Source: Mycolicibacterium sp. (GTDB lineage Bacteria; Actinomycetota; Actinomycetes; Mycobacteriales; Mycobacteriaceae). Taken from it: a stretch of DNA of 64,000 bases. The DNA lies in contig NZ_JAEMTA010000023.1 of NCBI RefSeq assembly GCF_016462545.1, positions 1-64,000 of the forward strand, in the 5' to 3' direction. Each line of letters starts with the position of its first letter. Position 1 is the first letter of the stretch. This document shows positions 35,998 through 44,476 of this stretch, piece by piece. The notes under the pieces are model-generated. The model saw only the letters and a list, made by a program, of their open reading frames with translations. It did not search any database and had not been told where the DNA came from. Made by a program: the position numbers and the translations under genes.

Positions 35998-36990
35998 TCA
36001 GTAAGGCGATGCGGCGCGTTGGGGCGTGATTCCATGGTGGAGTTCCGCGACGTCGGGATGCGCTCGGGTGCGCGACTTCCAGGCGTTCTCGCCGTAGGTG
36101 TCGAAGATGGGATTGGCTGGATCCGCCTCGACGCCTCGCGACAGAGCGGCGAGCTCCGGCGGCAGCGTGATGATCGGGATGGTGGCGTCCAACGCAGGAT
36201 TGAGGAAGTAGGGAATCGACACGCGATCGGCACCGGGCCGTGGCGCAATCACGCGGTGCCGGGTGGCTCGCAGATATCCGCCGGTGGCCACTTCGAGCAA
36301 CTCGCCGATGTTGACGATGAACGCGCCGGGCAGCGGCGGCACGTCGACCCACGTGCCAGCCGACAGTTCCACCTGCAACCCTTCGGATCCCTCCTCGACG
36401 AGGAGCAGTGTCAACACTCCGGAATCCTTGTGGGCGCCCACGCCCTGCGGGTTGTCAGCGCTCCCGGGATAGTGCACGACCTTGATCAGAGTGGCGGGTA
36501 GATCGGCGAATGCGGGGTCGAAGAGGTCCTCCGCGGCCCCGAGGGATACGGCCCAGTGCCGCAGCAGTCGCAGGCCCACCGTCGACAGCGACTCTCCCCA
36601 GGATTCGAAGGCCGACCGGAACGTCGACGGACGCTGCGGCCAGAGGTTCGGTCCCTGCAGGCGCCAGTAGCCCTGCGCCCCTTCGATGGTCGGCCGTTCG
36701 GGGCCGATGTCGATCTGCTCCCGCCAGTCCACTTCGCCGTTCGTGAACTCGCCACCGACTCGCGAGTAGCCGCGAAACTGGGCGCTCTTGAGTTGGCTGA
36801 CCTCGTTCTTCTCGGCGACGGGCAAGTCGAAGAAGATCCTGGCCAGCGTCAACACCTCGGCGATCTGGGCATGGGAGATCCCGTGGCCCGTCAGATAGAA
36901 GAAGCCCGAGGTATGGGCCGCCTCGCGAAGTGCCTGGCGGAAGGCGTCGACGTCGTCGTTGGCGGTCGAGAGATCGAGCACTGGCAGCAT
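35998..36990 (-). CDS. Fe(II)/2-oxoglutarate-dependent oxygenase (isopenicillin N synthase family)
   Basis: 330 residues. The N-terminal helix region ends in GFFYLTGHGIS, typical of the DIOX_N region. The facial triad is His and Asp in GAHKDSGVLTLL and a distal His in RATRHRVIAP, and DRVSIPYF has the Arg-x-Ser that binds 2-oxoglutarate. It hydroxylates or desaturates an unknown small molecule. Beside the SfnB- and MetE-like genes it could release sulfur or clear an intermediate, but that is inference. The ATG at 36990 is chosen; a GTG two codons upstream is possible. Confidence 0.85.
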   Translation of the reverse strand: MLPVLDLSTANDDVDAFRQALREAAHTSGFFYLTGHGISHAQIAEVLTLARIFFDLPVAEKNEVSQLKSAQFRGYSRVGGEFTNGEVDWREQIDIGPERPTIEGAQGYWRLQGPNLWPQRPSTFRSAFESWGESLSTVGLRLLRHWAVSLGAAEDLFDPAFADLPATLIKVVHYPGSADNPQGVGAHKDSGVLTLLLVEEGSEGLQVELSAGTWVDVPPLPGAFIVNIGELLEVATGGYLRATRHRVIAPRPGADRVSIPYFLNPALDATIPIITLPPELAALSRGVEADPANPIFDTYGENAWKSRTRAHPDVAELHHGITPQRAASPY

Positions 36991-37093
36991 GACCACGACT
37001 CTGCATCATCGGACGGTCGACGCCAATCGATGTCAACCGAATCTTCAGGCGTGTGAAGCATTGCGGAACGACCTCGCGCACCCGGCTACAGGT

Positions 37094-38281
37094 ATGGTCC
37101 CGGCCATGGTCGACCGACACAAGCGCAGCGCAGCCAAACAGGCGAGACGCGACGCCCGGCGCAGCAAGGCGCGGCGCGGGCGGGCGGCCGGGCAGGACGC
37201 GCCAGAGGAAGTGCCCTTGGTCGACGAGGTGCGCGAGGCGCTCGCTGGTGGAGACCCGATGGATCTGCTGGGTTTGGTGAGCATGGTGATCGTGGCCACC
37301 GCGCCGCAGCCGGAACTGCCGCGGGCTCCCGAGACGGAGGAGATCCTCGGTCTCGACGAACTCGTCGACGCGTTCATCGACGTACGGGTGGCCGAGACCA
37401 CGGCGCTACTGGCCGTGCTGGGCGAGTTGGTGATGGACGACGACGTGCTGCGGGACCGGTGCCGACGCGAGGTCGAGACACGCACCGACGACCTTCCACC
37501 GTGGCTCGCCGCGTTGGCGCAGACCACCGTCCACGAGGCAGTGCGGATGACCCACGTGCTCGGTGACGGCGACGAGGTGCTCCTCGGCGTGCGGCTTGCC
37601 GACGGTGGCGAGATGACATGCGCGATCCACATCGACCACCTCGAGATGTCGGAGGTCAAGGATGCGTTCTTCGTTCCGAACTCCCTCGACGCGGTAGTCG
37701 ACATCGCCCGGGCAAGCAACACCGACCCCGACACCAGCTTCGTCGATCTCGACCTGAGCGAAGCCCGGGCGCGGTTGGAGGCGGCGCTCGAGCAGCATCT
37801 CGCGATGTTCCCGCCGGCGGATTCGGATACCTGGCCGGCGTGTCGGCCGCTGGTGCAGTGGCTGACTCGGCTGATGCCCGATGACTTCACCGGCGATGTG
37901 GCACAACGTCATTCGACCCACACGGAGGCGCTGGTGGATCGGTTCTTCGCCTCTGTGGCGGGGATGGCGTTCGACGACGTCCACCACCGCGCGCTGCTGG
38001 ACGTGTGCATCGACGAGGGGACCGGTGATGCCCTGCGGTGGAGTGCGATGCGCCTTCGGCAACTCTTGGGCGACGTGGTTGCCGACCCCGGCGCCATCCC
38101 GGTGGATCCACAACTGAACGTCCCGGAGTTGTTGCGTGCCTTCGTGCCATTCGCCCACGCCGAGAGTGGCATTCGGCAGGAATTGACCGCCGAGGCCTTG
38201 GCGGCCATCGACGAGTCGGCCGACGGTTATCGGGAGTTGGTACTCGAGGACGCCGAGTTTCCAGGCCTATCCGACGACTAG
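37094..38281 (+). CDS. conserved hypothetical protein (395 aa), mycobacterial type
   Basis: 395 residues beginning with a strongly basic segment (HKRSAAKQARRDARRSKARRG), then a mainly helical acidic body with repeated Leu/Val/Asp-rich stretches (ADPGAIPVDPQLNVPELLRA, ELVLEDAEFPGLSDD). There are no membrane helices and no catalytic motif I recognise. ATG 37094 or ATG 37106 may be the start; neither has a clear ribosome binding site. Its TAG stop shares the palindrome CTAG with the stop of the convergent flavoprotein gene. Confidence 0.72.
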   Translation: MVPAMVDRHKRSAAKQARRDARRSKARRGRAAGQDAPEEVPLVDEVREALAGGDPMDLLGLVSMVIVATAPQPELPRAPETEEILGLDELVDAFIDVRVAETTALLAVLGELVMDDDVLRDRCRREVETRTDDLPPWLAALAQTTVHEAVRMTHVLGDGDEVLLGVRLADGGEMTCAIHIDHLEMSEVKDAFFVPNSLDAVVDIARASNTDPDTSFVDLDLSEARARLEAALEQHLAMFPPADSDTWPACRPLVQWLTRLMPDDFTGDVAQRHSTHTEALVDRFFASVAGMAFDDVHHRALLDVCIDEGTGDALRWSAMRLRQLLGDVVADPGAIPVDPQLNVPELLRAFVPFAHAESGIRQELTAEALAAIDESADGYRELVLEDAEFPGLSDD

Positions 38282-39558
38282 CCGGCTGACCGGAGAACGC
38301 CGATCGTGACGTCGCCGCGGTCCGGATCCACGGCGGCGAGGACCGAAGACGGCACGCGGAACACCCGTCCCGGCGACGCGGGCCAGGGTGTGCGCGTGGT
38401 GGCGATCACCTCGCCCCCTTGGGAGGCCGTGACGGTCGGGAAGCGGATCAGCTCGTCGGTCCACAGCAACAGCCGCTTGCGTGGAGGTGCGGGATCACCC
38501 ACCCGCAACAGACTGGGCGACACCCAACGAAACGGCGCCTCGGCGTGCAGACGAATACCGGTCGGTCGATTAGCTGCGGTGTCCGCGTTGAGGTGTGCGT
38601 GCACTCGGTCGGCGACGAACGAGCCGTCCAGTGCGGCGATGTCGGCGGTGTCCACGGGGTGCAGGACGTTTCCGGCCGCGAAGACTCCCGGCTGGCTGGT
38701 GTGTAACGCGGTGTCGACTCTGGGCCCCAGGGTGGCGGGATCGAGGTCGATGCCCGCGCTGCGGGCCAGTTCGTGGTCGGGGATCCAGTCGCCGGTGAAG
38801 ACGACGGTGTCGCAGTCGATGATCCGACGAGCTCCGGTGTCGAGATTCTCCACCTCGACGCCCTGCAGCGCGGGCTTGCCGATGATTCGTACGACGCGGG
38901 TGTGGGTCGCAACCGGCACTCGCAACACTGCCCGCCCCGGAATGGTGAAGGCGGCGTAGGACTCTGGAGAGGGGTACTCCGTGGTCATGGCGACGGTGGC
39001 GCAGCCGGCGTGGCGCAGGGTCAGTACCGCCGACCAGCTGACCAGCTCGGCACCGACCACGACGGCTCGCGTGCCGACGGTGCCGTGGTGCAGGTGCACG
39101 ACGTTCTGCAGGTGCCCGGTGGTGTACACCCCGGACGGCCGATCGCCGGGAACCAGTCGTGCCGGCCGGGGGCGCTCACGGGCCCCGGTGGCGAGCACCA
39201 CCGCGGCGGGTTGGACACGCACCAGGCCACCCGGGGTGGTCACGTCGAGGGAATTGTCGCCGTGGATCGCAGTCACCATGGCGTCGGTGAGGACCTCGGC
39301 GCCAGCCTCGTGAGCCTGGCGTACCAACCGCCGGGCGTAGGCCGGACCACTGATGAAGGTCCGCATGTCGCGCATGCCGTAGCCGGGATGGTCGCAGTGC
39401 CGCGGGATTCCGCCGGCGACGGCCTCCCTGTCGAGCACCAGGACTTGGCGACGATGTGTCCCGGCCAGCCGGGCGGCAGCCGCCAAGCCGGCGGGTCCGG
39501 CGCCGACGATGGCGACGTCGGTGGGGCGCGCGGTGCGGACCGTGGTCGGGCTGCTCAT
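38278..39558 (-). CDS. GlpB-like FAD/NAD(P) oxidoreductase (pyridine nucleotide-disulfide fold)
   Basis: 426 residues. VAIVGAGPAGLAAAARL at about 15-31 binds FAD; ATGARERPRP and the later TSQPGVFAAGNVLHPVDTADIAA complete the two-dinucleotide-fold oxidoreductase pattern. HCDHPGYGMRDMR resembles the active-site segment of the small subunits that pair with GlpA-like or opine-type dehydrogenases. It should pass electrons from the dehydrogenase to the chain or to NAD(P). The ATG overlaps the GlpA-like stop (ATGA). It is the last gene of a three-gene operon. Confidence 0.85.
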   Translation of the reverse strand: MSSPTTVRTARPTDVAIVGAGPAGLAAAARLAGTHRRQVLVLDREAVAGGIPRHCDHPGYGMRDMRTFISGPAYARRLVRQAHEAGAEVLTDAMVTAIHGDNSLDVTTPGGLVRVQPAAVVLATGARERPRPARLVPGDRPSGVYTTGHLQNVVHLHHGTVGTRAVVVGAELVSWSAVLTLRHAGCATVAMTTEYPSPESYAAFTIPGRAVLRVPVATHTRVVRIIGKPALQGVEVENLDTGARRIIDCDTVVFTGDWIPDHELARSAGIDLDPATLGPRVDTALHTSQPGVFAAGNVLHPVDTADIAALDGSFVADRVHAHLNADTAANRPTGIRLHAEAPFRWVSPSLLRVGDPAPPRKRLLLWTDELIRFPTVTASQGGEVIATTRTPWPASPGRVFRVPSSVLAAVDPDRGDVTIGVLRSAG

Positions 39559-40991
39559 CGGATCATCTCTGTGTCGCGGGCGGGAGTCGGAGGTCGGCGG
39601 GCGCAGGGATGGGCTTCGACGGCGGCGTTGACCTCTGCGCCGCAGAAGAATCCTTGACAGCGTCCGTTCATGACACGGGTGCGACGGCGCAGTCCCTCGA
39701 GACCGGCCGGTGGGATCACCGAGTCATACGCATCGCGGATCTCACCCGCCGTGACGCGCTCGCAGAAGCAGACGACCTTGCCGTAGGCGGGATCAGACGC
39801 GATGAGCTCGGGGTCCTGGTACGGCCGGGTGAACGCCTCGCCGATGTTCGGCATCCGTGGTGGCGCTGGTAACTCGGCGCGAGCAACGGGTAGGGCGGCC
39901 GCGTCCTGCAGGAGTCCGTCGAGGTATTCGGCGACGGCCATGCCCGACGTCAGTCCGGTGGACCGAATGCCGCCAACGAGTACGTAGCGCTGGTCGGTGT
40001 CGACCTCGATCAGGTAGTCGCCGTGGTCGGTGGCTGCCCGCAGGCCCGCGTAGCTGGCCGTGATCTCCTCGTCGAGCAGTCGCGGCATCAACGTGGCGCC
40101 CTTGGTGAGGAGGAACTTGAATCCCGCCTCCGATGTACCGGTGGCAGAACGGTCGTCGAGGTCCTCGGCCGTCGGACCGAGCATGACATTGCCGTAGATG
40201 GTGGGGCTGACCAGAACGCCCTTGCCGCGCGACGTCGGCACCGGCAGCACGATCTTGTCGATCAGCGGACGGGCGAGCTTGTCGTACACCAGCAGCTCGC
40301 CCCGGCGCGGGGTGACGTGGAAGCGGTCGTAACCGAAGGCTTGGTCGAGGTAGTCCGAGCCGAGACCCGCGGCGTTGACGACCCAGCGGGTGGTGATGTC
40401 ACCCCGCGTGGTGTGCAGGACGGTGCGATCGACGTCGATGCTCACCGAATCGGCGCGCGTCCCGGTGCGGAGTTCGACCCCACGACCGACGGCGTCGGTG
40501 GCGAGAGCCAGGTTCGTGGTCCAGGTGCAGATGATCGACTCGTCGGGCACCGTGAGGCCGCCGAGCGCGCCGTCGCCGAGGGCAGGGACCTGGCGGTAGA
40601 CCTCGTCGGCGTCGACGATCTCACAGTGGGCGTAGCCGTTGTCGACGGCCTTGGCCTGCAGCCGGGGTAGCGCAGCGAGTTCCTCGTCGTTCCATGCGAC
40701 CAGCAGGGCCCCGGTGCGTTCCACCGGGATGCCGGTCCTGGCGGCGTAGTCGGCGAGCAGGGTGTAGCCGCGGGACACCATCCGGGATTCCAGTGTGCCC
40801 GGTGTGGCGTCGAACCCGGTGTGCAACAACGCCGTATTGGCCTTGCTGGTGCCGTCGCCGACGTCGTCGCGGGCCTCGACGAGTGCGACCCGGTGCCGGT
40901 ATCCGCCCAGCATCCGCGCAATCGCCGAGCCGACGATGCCTGCGCCCAGCACCACGAAGTCGTAGTCGGTCCCCGGTGCTGGGTCGGTCAT
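39555..40991 (-). CDS. GlpA-like FAD dehydrogenase with C-terminal [2Fe-2S] (BFD-like) domain
   Basis: 478 residues. FVVLGAGIVGSAIARML binds FAD and the DAO fold runs to about 370. The C-terminal 80 residues carry VVCFCERVTAGEI and RCQGFFCGAEV, four Cys placed as in bacterioferritin-associated-ferredoxin-type [2Fe-2S] domains. This matches the large subunit of anaerobic-type glycerol-3-phosphate dehydrogenase. With the adjacent kinase it should oxidise a phosphorylated polyol. Both ends overlap the neighbours by 4 bp. GlpC is not encoded here. The polyol could be glycerol or a longer sugar alcohol. Confidence 0.86.
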   Translation of the reverse strand: MTDPAPGTDYDFVVLGAGIVGSAIARMLGGYRHRVALVEARDDVGDGTSKANTALLHTGFDATPGTLESRMVSRGYTLLADYAARTGIPVERTGALLVAWNDEELAALPRLQAKAVDNGYAHCEIVDADEVYRQVPALGDGALGGLTVPDESIICTWTTNLALATDAVGRGVELRTGTRADSVSIDVDRTVLHTTRGDITTRWVVNAAGLGSDYLDQAFGYDRFHVTPRRGELLVYDKLARPLIDKIVLPVPTSRGKGVLVSPTIYGNVMLGPTAEDLDDRSATGTSEAGFKFLLTKGATLMPRLLDEEITASYAGLRAATDHGDYLIEVDTDQRYVLVGGIRSTGLTSGMAVAEYLDGLLQDAAALPVARAELPAPPRMPNIGEAFTRPYQDPELIASDPAYGKVVCFCERVTAGEIRDAYDSVIPPAGLEGLRRRTRVMNGRCQGFFCGAEVNAAVEAHPCARRPPTPARDTEMIR

Positions 40992-42418
40992 CGGTCTTCT
41001 CCTCGTGCGAGCGTGGCCGTGACTGCGGCCCGCCAGTGGTCTCGGAAGTCGGCAGCGCGTTCAGCCGGCCATCGGGGGTGATAGGTGGTGGTGGCGGTCC
41101 AGTCGTCGACCGCGTCGCGGACGCTCAGGCTGGGGTCGGCCGCCATGCGCGCACAGGCCGCCGCTCCGAGTGCGGTGGCGTGCGACGACGGATACACCTC
41201 GACGGGCATCTGCGTGAGGTCAGCGGTCGCCTGCATGAGTCGACGCGACCGAGTGAGCCCGCCGTCGACGCGCAGGGTGCTCAGCGGTGCCGCGAGGTCG
41301 CCCTCGATGGCGCTCACCAGCTCGGCGGTCTGCGCTGCCAACCCCTCCAGGACGGCCGCCACCAAATGGGATCGATTGGTGGACAGCGTCATTCCGGTGA
41401 ACGAGGCGGCGGCGTCGGGCCGCCACCACGGGGCAGCCAGACCGGCCAGCGCGGGGACGAAGTACGCGCCACCGGAGTCGTCCGCCGCGACGACGTCGAG
41501 GTCACCAGGGGCGGTGATGAGCCCGAGGTCTTGAATCCAGCGGATCGCGGATGCGGCGGTGTAGCACTGCCCGTCGATGCAGTAGGCGCCGGCGTCACGT
41601 AGCTTCCAGGCCACCGAACAGGTCAAGCCGCTGGTCGGCCTGACACCCGTGGCACCGACGTTGGCGAGCAGGAACACGCCCGTGCCGAACGTGCATTTCG
41701 CGGTGCCGGGTTCCAGGCAGCGTTGCGCGAGCAGGGCGGCCTGCTGATCGACGATCAGTCCGCCGACCAGGGCGGTGGGGCCGAACGCGTCGGTCTCGCC
41801 GACGATCGCGTCGTTGGCGACGATGCTGGGCAGCCGCTCGTCGGATAGTTCGAAGAGATCCAGCAGTCGCTGATCCCACGACATGGTGTCCAGATCGGTG
41901 AGCAGGGATCGGCTGGCGGTGGCGGCATCGGTGACGAACTCGCCGGTCAGGTGGTGCACGAGCCAGGTGTCGCTGGTGGTGACCACCCCGGCGGTGGTGG
42001 CGTTGTGGCGCAACCAGTGCATCTTGGGTGCCGAGAAGTAGCTGTCCAGCACCAGGCCGGTGCGTTCCCTGACCCAGTCACCGTCCCCGGACTTGTTGCG
42101 GCAGAACATTTCTGCGCGTCGGTCCTGCCACACCACCGCCGGGCTCAAAGGGGTCCCGGTCTCGGGATCCCACACCAACACCGTCTCACCCTGGTTGGCG
42201 ATCGAGATCGCCGTCACGGGTCGCCCCGCTGCAGCGATGGCTCTGTGTCCAGCCGTGATGACCGAGGACAGCAGCTCGGCCGGATCCTGTTCGACACCAC
42301 CGCCGTGTAGATAGGTGGGCCGGACGGGTTCCTCGCCGATGCCCAGTACGGCGCCGTCGTCGGAGACGACGATGGCCTTGGTGCCCGACGTGCCTTGATC
42401 GATGGCCAGAACGGCCAT
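40988..42418 (-). CDS. FGGY-family sugar/polyol kinase (glycerol kinase-like)
   Basis: 476 residues. The N-terminal phosphate loop LAIDQGTSGTKAIV, WQDRRAEMF, FGTGVFLLANVG and the C-terminal LRVDGGLTRSRRLMQATADL are hallmarks of FGGY kinases, and the length is normal. It phosphorylates a polyol, making the substrate for the GlpA-like dehydrogenase that follows. Glycerol is the default guess, but the loop differs from classical GlpK (DQGTTSSR), so other polyols are possible. AGGGAGG precedes the ATG, ruling out the much longer frame upstream. It is divergent from the DUF305 gene by about 250 bp. Confidence 0.86.
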   Translation of the reverse strand: MAVLAIDQGTSGTKAIVVSDDGAVLGIGEEPVRPTYLHGGGVEQDPAELLSSVITAGHRAIAAAGRPVTAISIANQGETVLVWDPETGTPLSPAVVWQDRRAEMFCRNKSGDGDWVRERTGLVLDSYFSAPKMHWLRHNATTAGVVTTSDTWLVHHLTGEFVTDAATASRSLLTDLDTMSWDQRLLDLFELSDERLPSIVANDAIVGETDAFGPTALVGGLIVDQQAALLAQRCLEPGTAKCTFGTGVFLLANVGATGVRPTSGLTCSVAWKLRDAGAYCIDGQCYTAASAIRWIQDLGLITAPGDLDVVAADDSGGAYFVPALAGLAAPWWRPDAAASFTGMTLSTNRSHLVAAVLEGLAAQTAELVSAIEGDLAAPLSTLRVDGGLTRSRRLMQATADLTQMPVEVYPSSHATALGAAACARMAADPSLSVRDAVDDWTATTTYHPRWPAERAADFRDHWRAAVTATLARGEDR

Positions 42419-42536
42419 GGTCGCCTCCCTTCGAGCGTCAGTCTGAGCCATCGCGGGCCACCGCGTGACGGCGCCGTCACGACAGGCTGTGCACGTCCTG
42501 TCTACTCCCGCGATGCGCCCAGCACGCGCCGCCGTT

Positions 42537-42565
42537 CTTGATCGAATCTTCACAGAACGATCAAG
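42537..42565. promoter_or_regulatory. 8-bp inverted repeat upstream of the DUF305 gene, candidate operator
   Basis: CTTGATCG at 42537-42544 and CGATCAAG at 42558-42565 are perfect complements with a 13-nt spacer. The site lies about 100 bp before the DUF305 start and about 120 bp from the divergent FGGY kinase start, so it could control either. A response-regulator or dimeric repressor site fits the geometry. Confidence 0.45.
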
Positions 42566-42667
42566 GAAGCCATAACGGCCACGCGCAGGCTCGAGGAGAG
42601 ATCGGGAGACGAGCGCCGTGGTGGCGCGACGAGGGCTACCCGGTCGTGAATCGAGAAGGGACTCGTC

Positions 42668-43330
42668 GTGTCGAGAAGGAGAAACCTGGCGGTCGGCGTC
42701 GCCGCGTTCGCGGTGGCCGCGTCGGTGGGGGCCTGTAGCAATACCGCCAATGACCAGGCGGCTCAGTCGACTCCGCAGACCGCGAACTCCACGCCGGCCC
42801 AGGCATCGGCCAGCGACGCTCACGACCAGGCCGATGCGATGTTCGCGCAACGCATGATTCCCCATCATCAACAGGCGATCGAGATGAGCGACATGGTGGT
42901 GGGCAAGCAGGGGATCGATCCCCGGGTGGTGGACCTTGCCACGAAGATCAAGGCCGCCCAGGGCCCCGAGATCCAACAGATGCAGAGCTGGCTGAACCAG
43001 TGGGGGGTGCCGACGGTGCCAATGATGCCCGGCGGCGGCACGCCCGGAATGAGTGGCATGCCGGGAATGCACGACATGCCGATGGACGGGATGCCGATGG
43101 GCGGCATGATGTCCGATGATGACATGACGGCGCTGCAGAACGCTCAGGGCGTGGCGGCCAGCAAGCTGTTCCTCTCCCAGATGATCGAGCACCATCAGGG
43201 CGCAATCACCATGGCTCAGAACGAGATCGAGTCGGGCCAGTACCCGGCGGCGACGGCGCTGGCGCGCTCGATCGTGACCAGTCAGCAGCAGGAGATCGAG
43301 ACGATGAAGCAGGTCCTCGCGTCACTGTGA
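42668..43330 (+). CDS. DUF305 lipoprotein with Met/His-rich copper-binding-like segment
   Basis: 220 residues. The signal peptide ends in GAC (Cys23 lipidated). Two related halves each carry a His-pair motif: MIPHHQQAIEM at 63-73 and MIEHHQGAITM at 172-182. Between them, residues 119-148 contain 11 Met plus His, in GM and MPGM repeats resembling periplasmic copper chaperones. DUF305 proteins are ferritin-like helical bundles, and many sit with copper genes. The GTG start follows GAAGGGA. The stop overlaps that of the convergent histidine kinase by 9 bp, placing it at the end of the copper operon. Confidence 0.85.
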   Translation: MSRRRNLAVGVAAFAVAASVGACSNTANDQAAQSTPQTANSTPAQASASDAHDQADAMFAQRMIPHHQQAIEMSDMVVGKQGIDPRVVDLATKIKAAQGPEIQQMQSWLNQWGVPTVPMMPGGGTPGMSGMPGMHDMPMDGMPMGGMMSDDDMTALQNAQGVAASKLFLSQMIEHHQGAITMAQNEIESGQYPAATALARSIVTSQQQEIETMKQVLASL

Positions 43331-44476
43331 CGTCGAACCCGCGCCGACCGGCAGCGCGACGGTGAAGGTGCTTCCCAAGCCGGGTCCTCGACTGGCCGCA
43401 CTGATGTGTCCACCGTGGGCTTCGGTGATGGCCTTGGCGATGGCCAGTCCGATGCCAGCACCGCCGTGCTCTCGATCACGTGCGGCATCAGCGCGGTAGA
43501 AGCGTTCGAACACGTGCGGGAGGTGTTCGGATGCGATGCCGTCTCCGCTGTCGGCGACGGTGATCGTGAGTTGGTTGCCGCTCGCCGTGGCGACCACGTC
43601 GACGCGACCCTCGGGTGGCGTATGGCGCAGCGCGTTGTCGAGAAGGTTGCCCAGTACCTGGGAGATCCGCTGTGGGTCCGCCGTCATCAGCGGCAGTTCG
43701 GGCGCGACGTCGGATCCTAGGAGTACCCCCTTGTCGGCGTATCTGTCGGCCGCGGCGGACAGCGTGGCGGTGATGAACGTTCGAGGGTCCAGACGTTGCG
43801 TCGCGATGGCGCCCTGGCCCTCTTCCGCCTTGGCGAGCGCGGCGAAGTCCTGTGAGAAGCGGACCAGCCTGCTCGTCTGGTCGCGCAGCGTACTCGTGGT
43901 CTCGGGGTCGAGGGTCTTCACGCCGTCCTCGACGGCTTCGATGTAGGCCTCCAGAACCGATATGGGCGTGCGGATTTCGTGGGCGAGGTCGCCGAACAAT
44001 TGGCGGCGGGTGGTCTCGACCGACTCGAGGCGTTCGGCCATCTGATTGAAGGCCAGTGCCAGGTGTTCGAAGTCCTCGCCGAGGCGCATCGGCGAGACGC
44101 GAATGTCGTACCGGCCGTTGGCAACCGCGGTGGCAGCTGCGGAGACTTCGGCGACCGAACGCTGTAGACGGCGGGTGAAGTAGCCGGTGACCAGCAGAGC
44201 GGTCAATGCGGCCACGGTGATCGCGACGGCGATCGAGATCGCGGTCGCATAGCGGTAGGCCTGTTCGGCGTGGAATTGTTCGTTCGGCGAATGAACCATG
44301 CCGGCGCGACGCAGATGCTCGCGGAACAACGGTGGTCCGACGATGAGCGCGACGATCCACGTCGTGGCGCCGCCAACCGCGAGGACCAGGGCCTGGGTCA
44401 ACAGCAGACGGGCGCCGATCCCCGGTGTGCGACGCGTCCGTCGATCCGATGGCTCGCCGTCGGTATAGTGCGTCAC
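43322..44476 (-). CDS. sensor histidine kinase of the copper module
   Basis: 384 residues: helix about 22-45, a short extracytoplasmic loop (about 46-78) rich in His and charged residues, helix 79-99, a HAMP domain to about 152, the phosphoacceptor His166 in LAHEIRTP and an HATPase domain (NLLDNALRHTPPEG, DSGDGIASEHL, GGAGIGLAIAK). The small sensor loop is typical of metal or envelope sensors. The ATG overlaps the response regulator stop (ATGA). It probably phosphorylates the adjacent regulator; the stimulus is inferred from the CopA/CopZ context. Confidence 0.9.
   Translation of the reverse strand: MTHYTDGEPSDRRTRRTPGIGARLLLTQALVLAVGGATTWIVALIVGPPLFREHLRRAGMVHSPNEQFHAEQAYRYATAISIAVAITVAALTALLVTGYFTRRLQRSVAEVSAAATAVANGRYDIRVSPMRLGEDFEHLALAFNQMAERLESVETTRRQLFGDLAHEIRTPISVLEAYIEAVEDGVKTLDPETTSTLRDQTSRLVRFSQDFAALAKAEEGQGAIATQRLDPRTFITATLSAAADRYADKGVLLGSDVAPELPLMTADPQRISQVLGNLLDNALRHTPPEGRVDVVATASGNQLTITVADSGDGIASEHLPHVFERFYRADAARDREHGGAGIGLAIAKAITEAHGGHISAASRGPGLGSTFTVALPVGAGSTSQ

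Noticed and set aside
40988..43195. 735-residue frame including the FGGY kinase
   Set aside because: The kinase fold begins at the ATG at 42418 with a strong Shine-Dalgarno; the extra part is antisense to the DUF305 gene.
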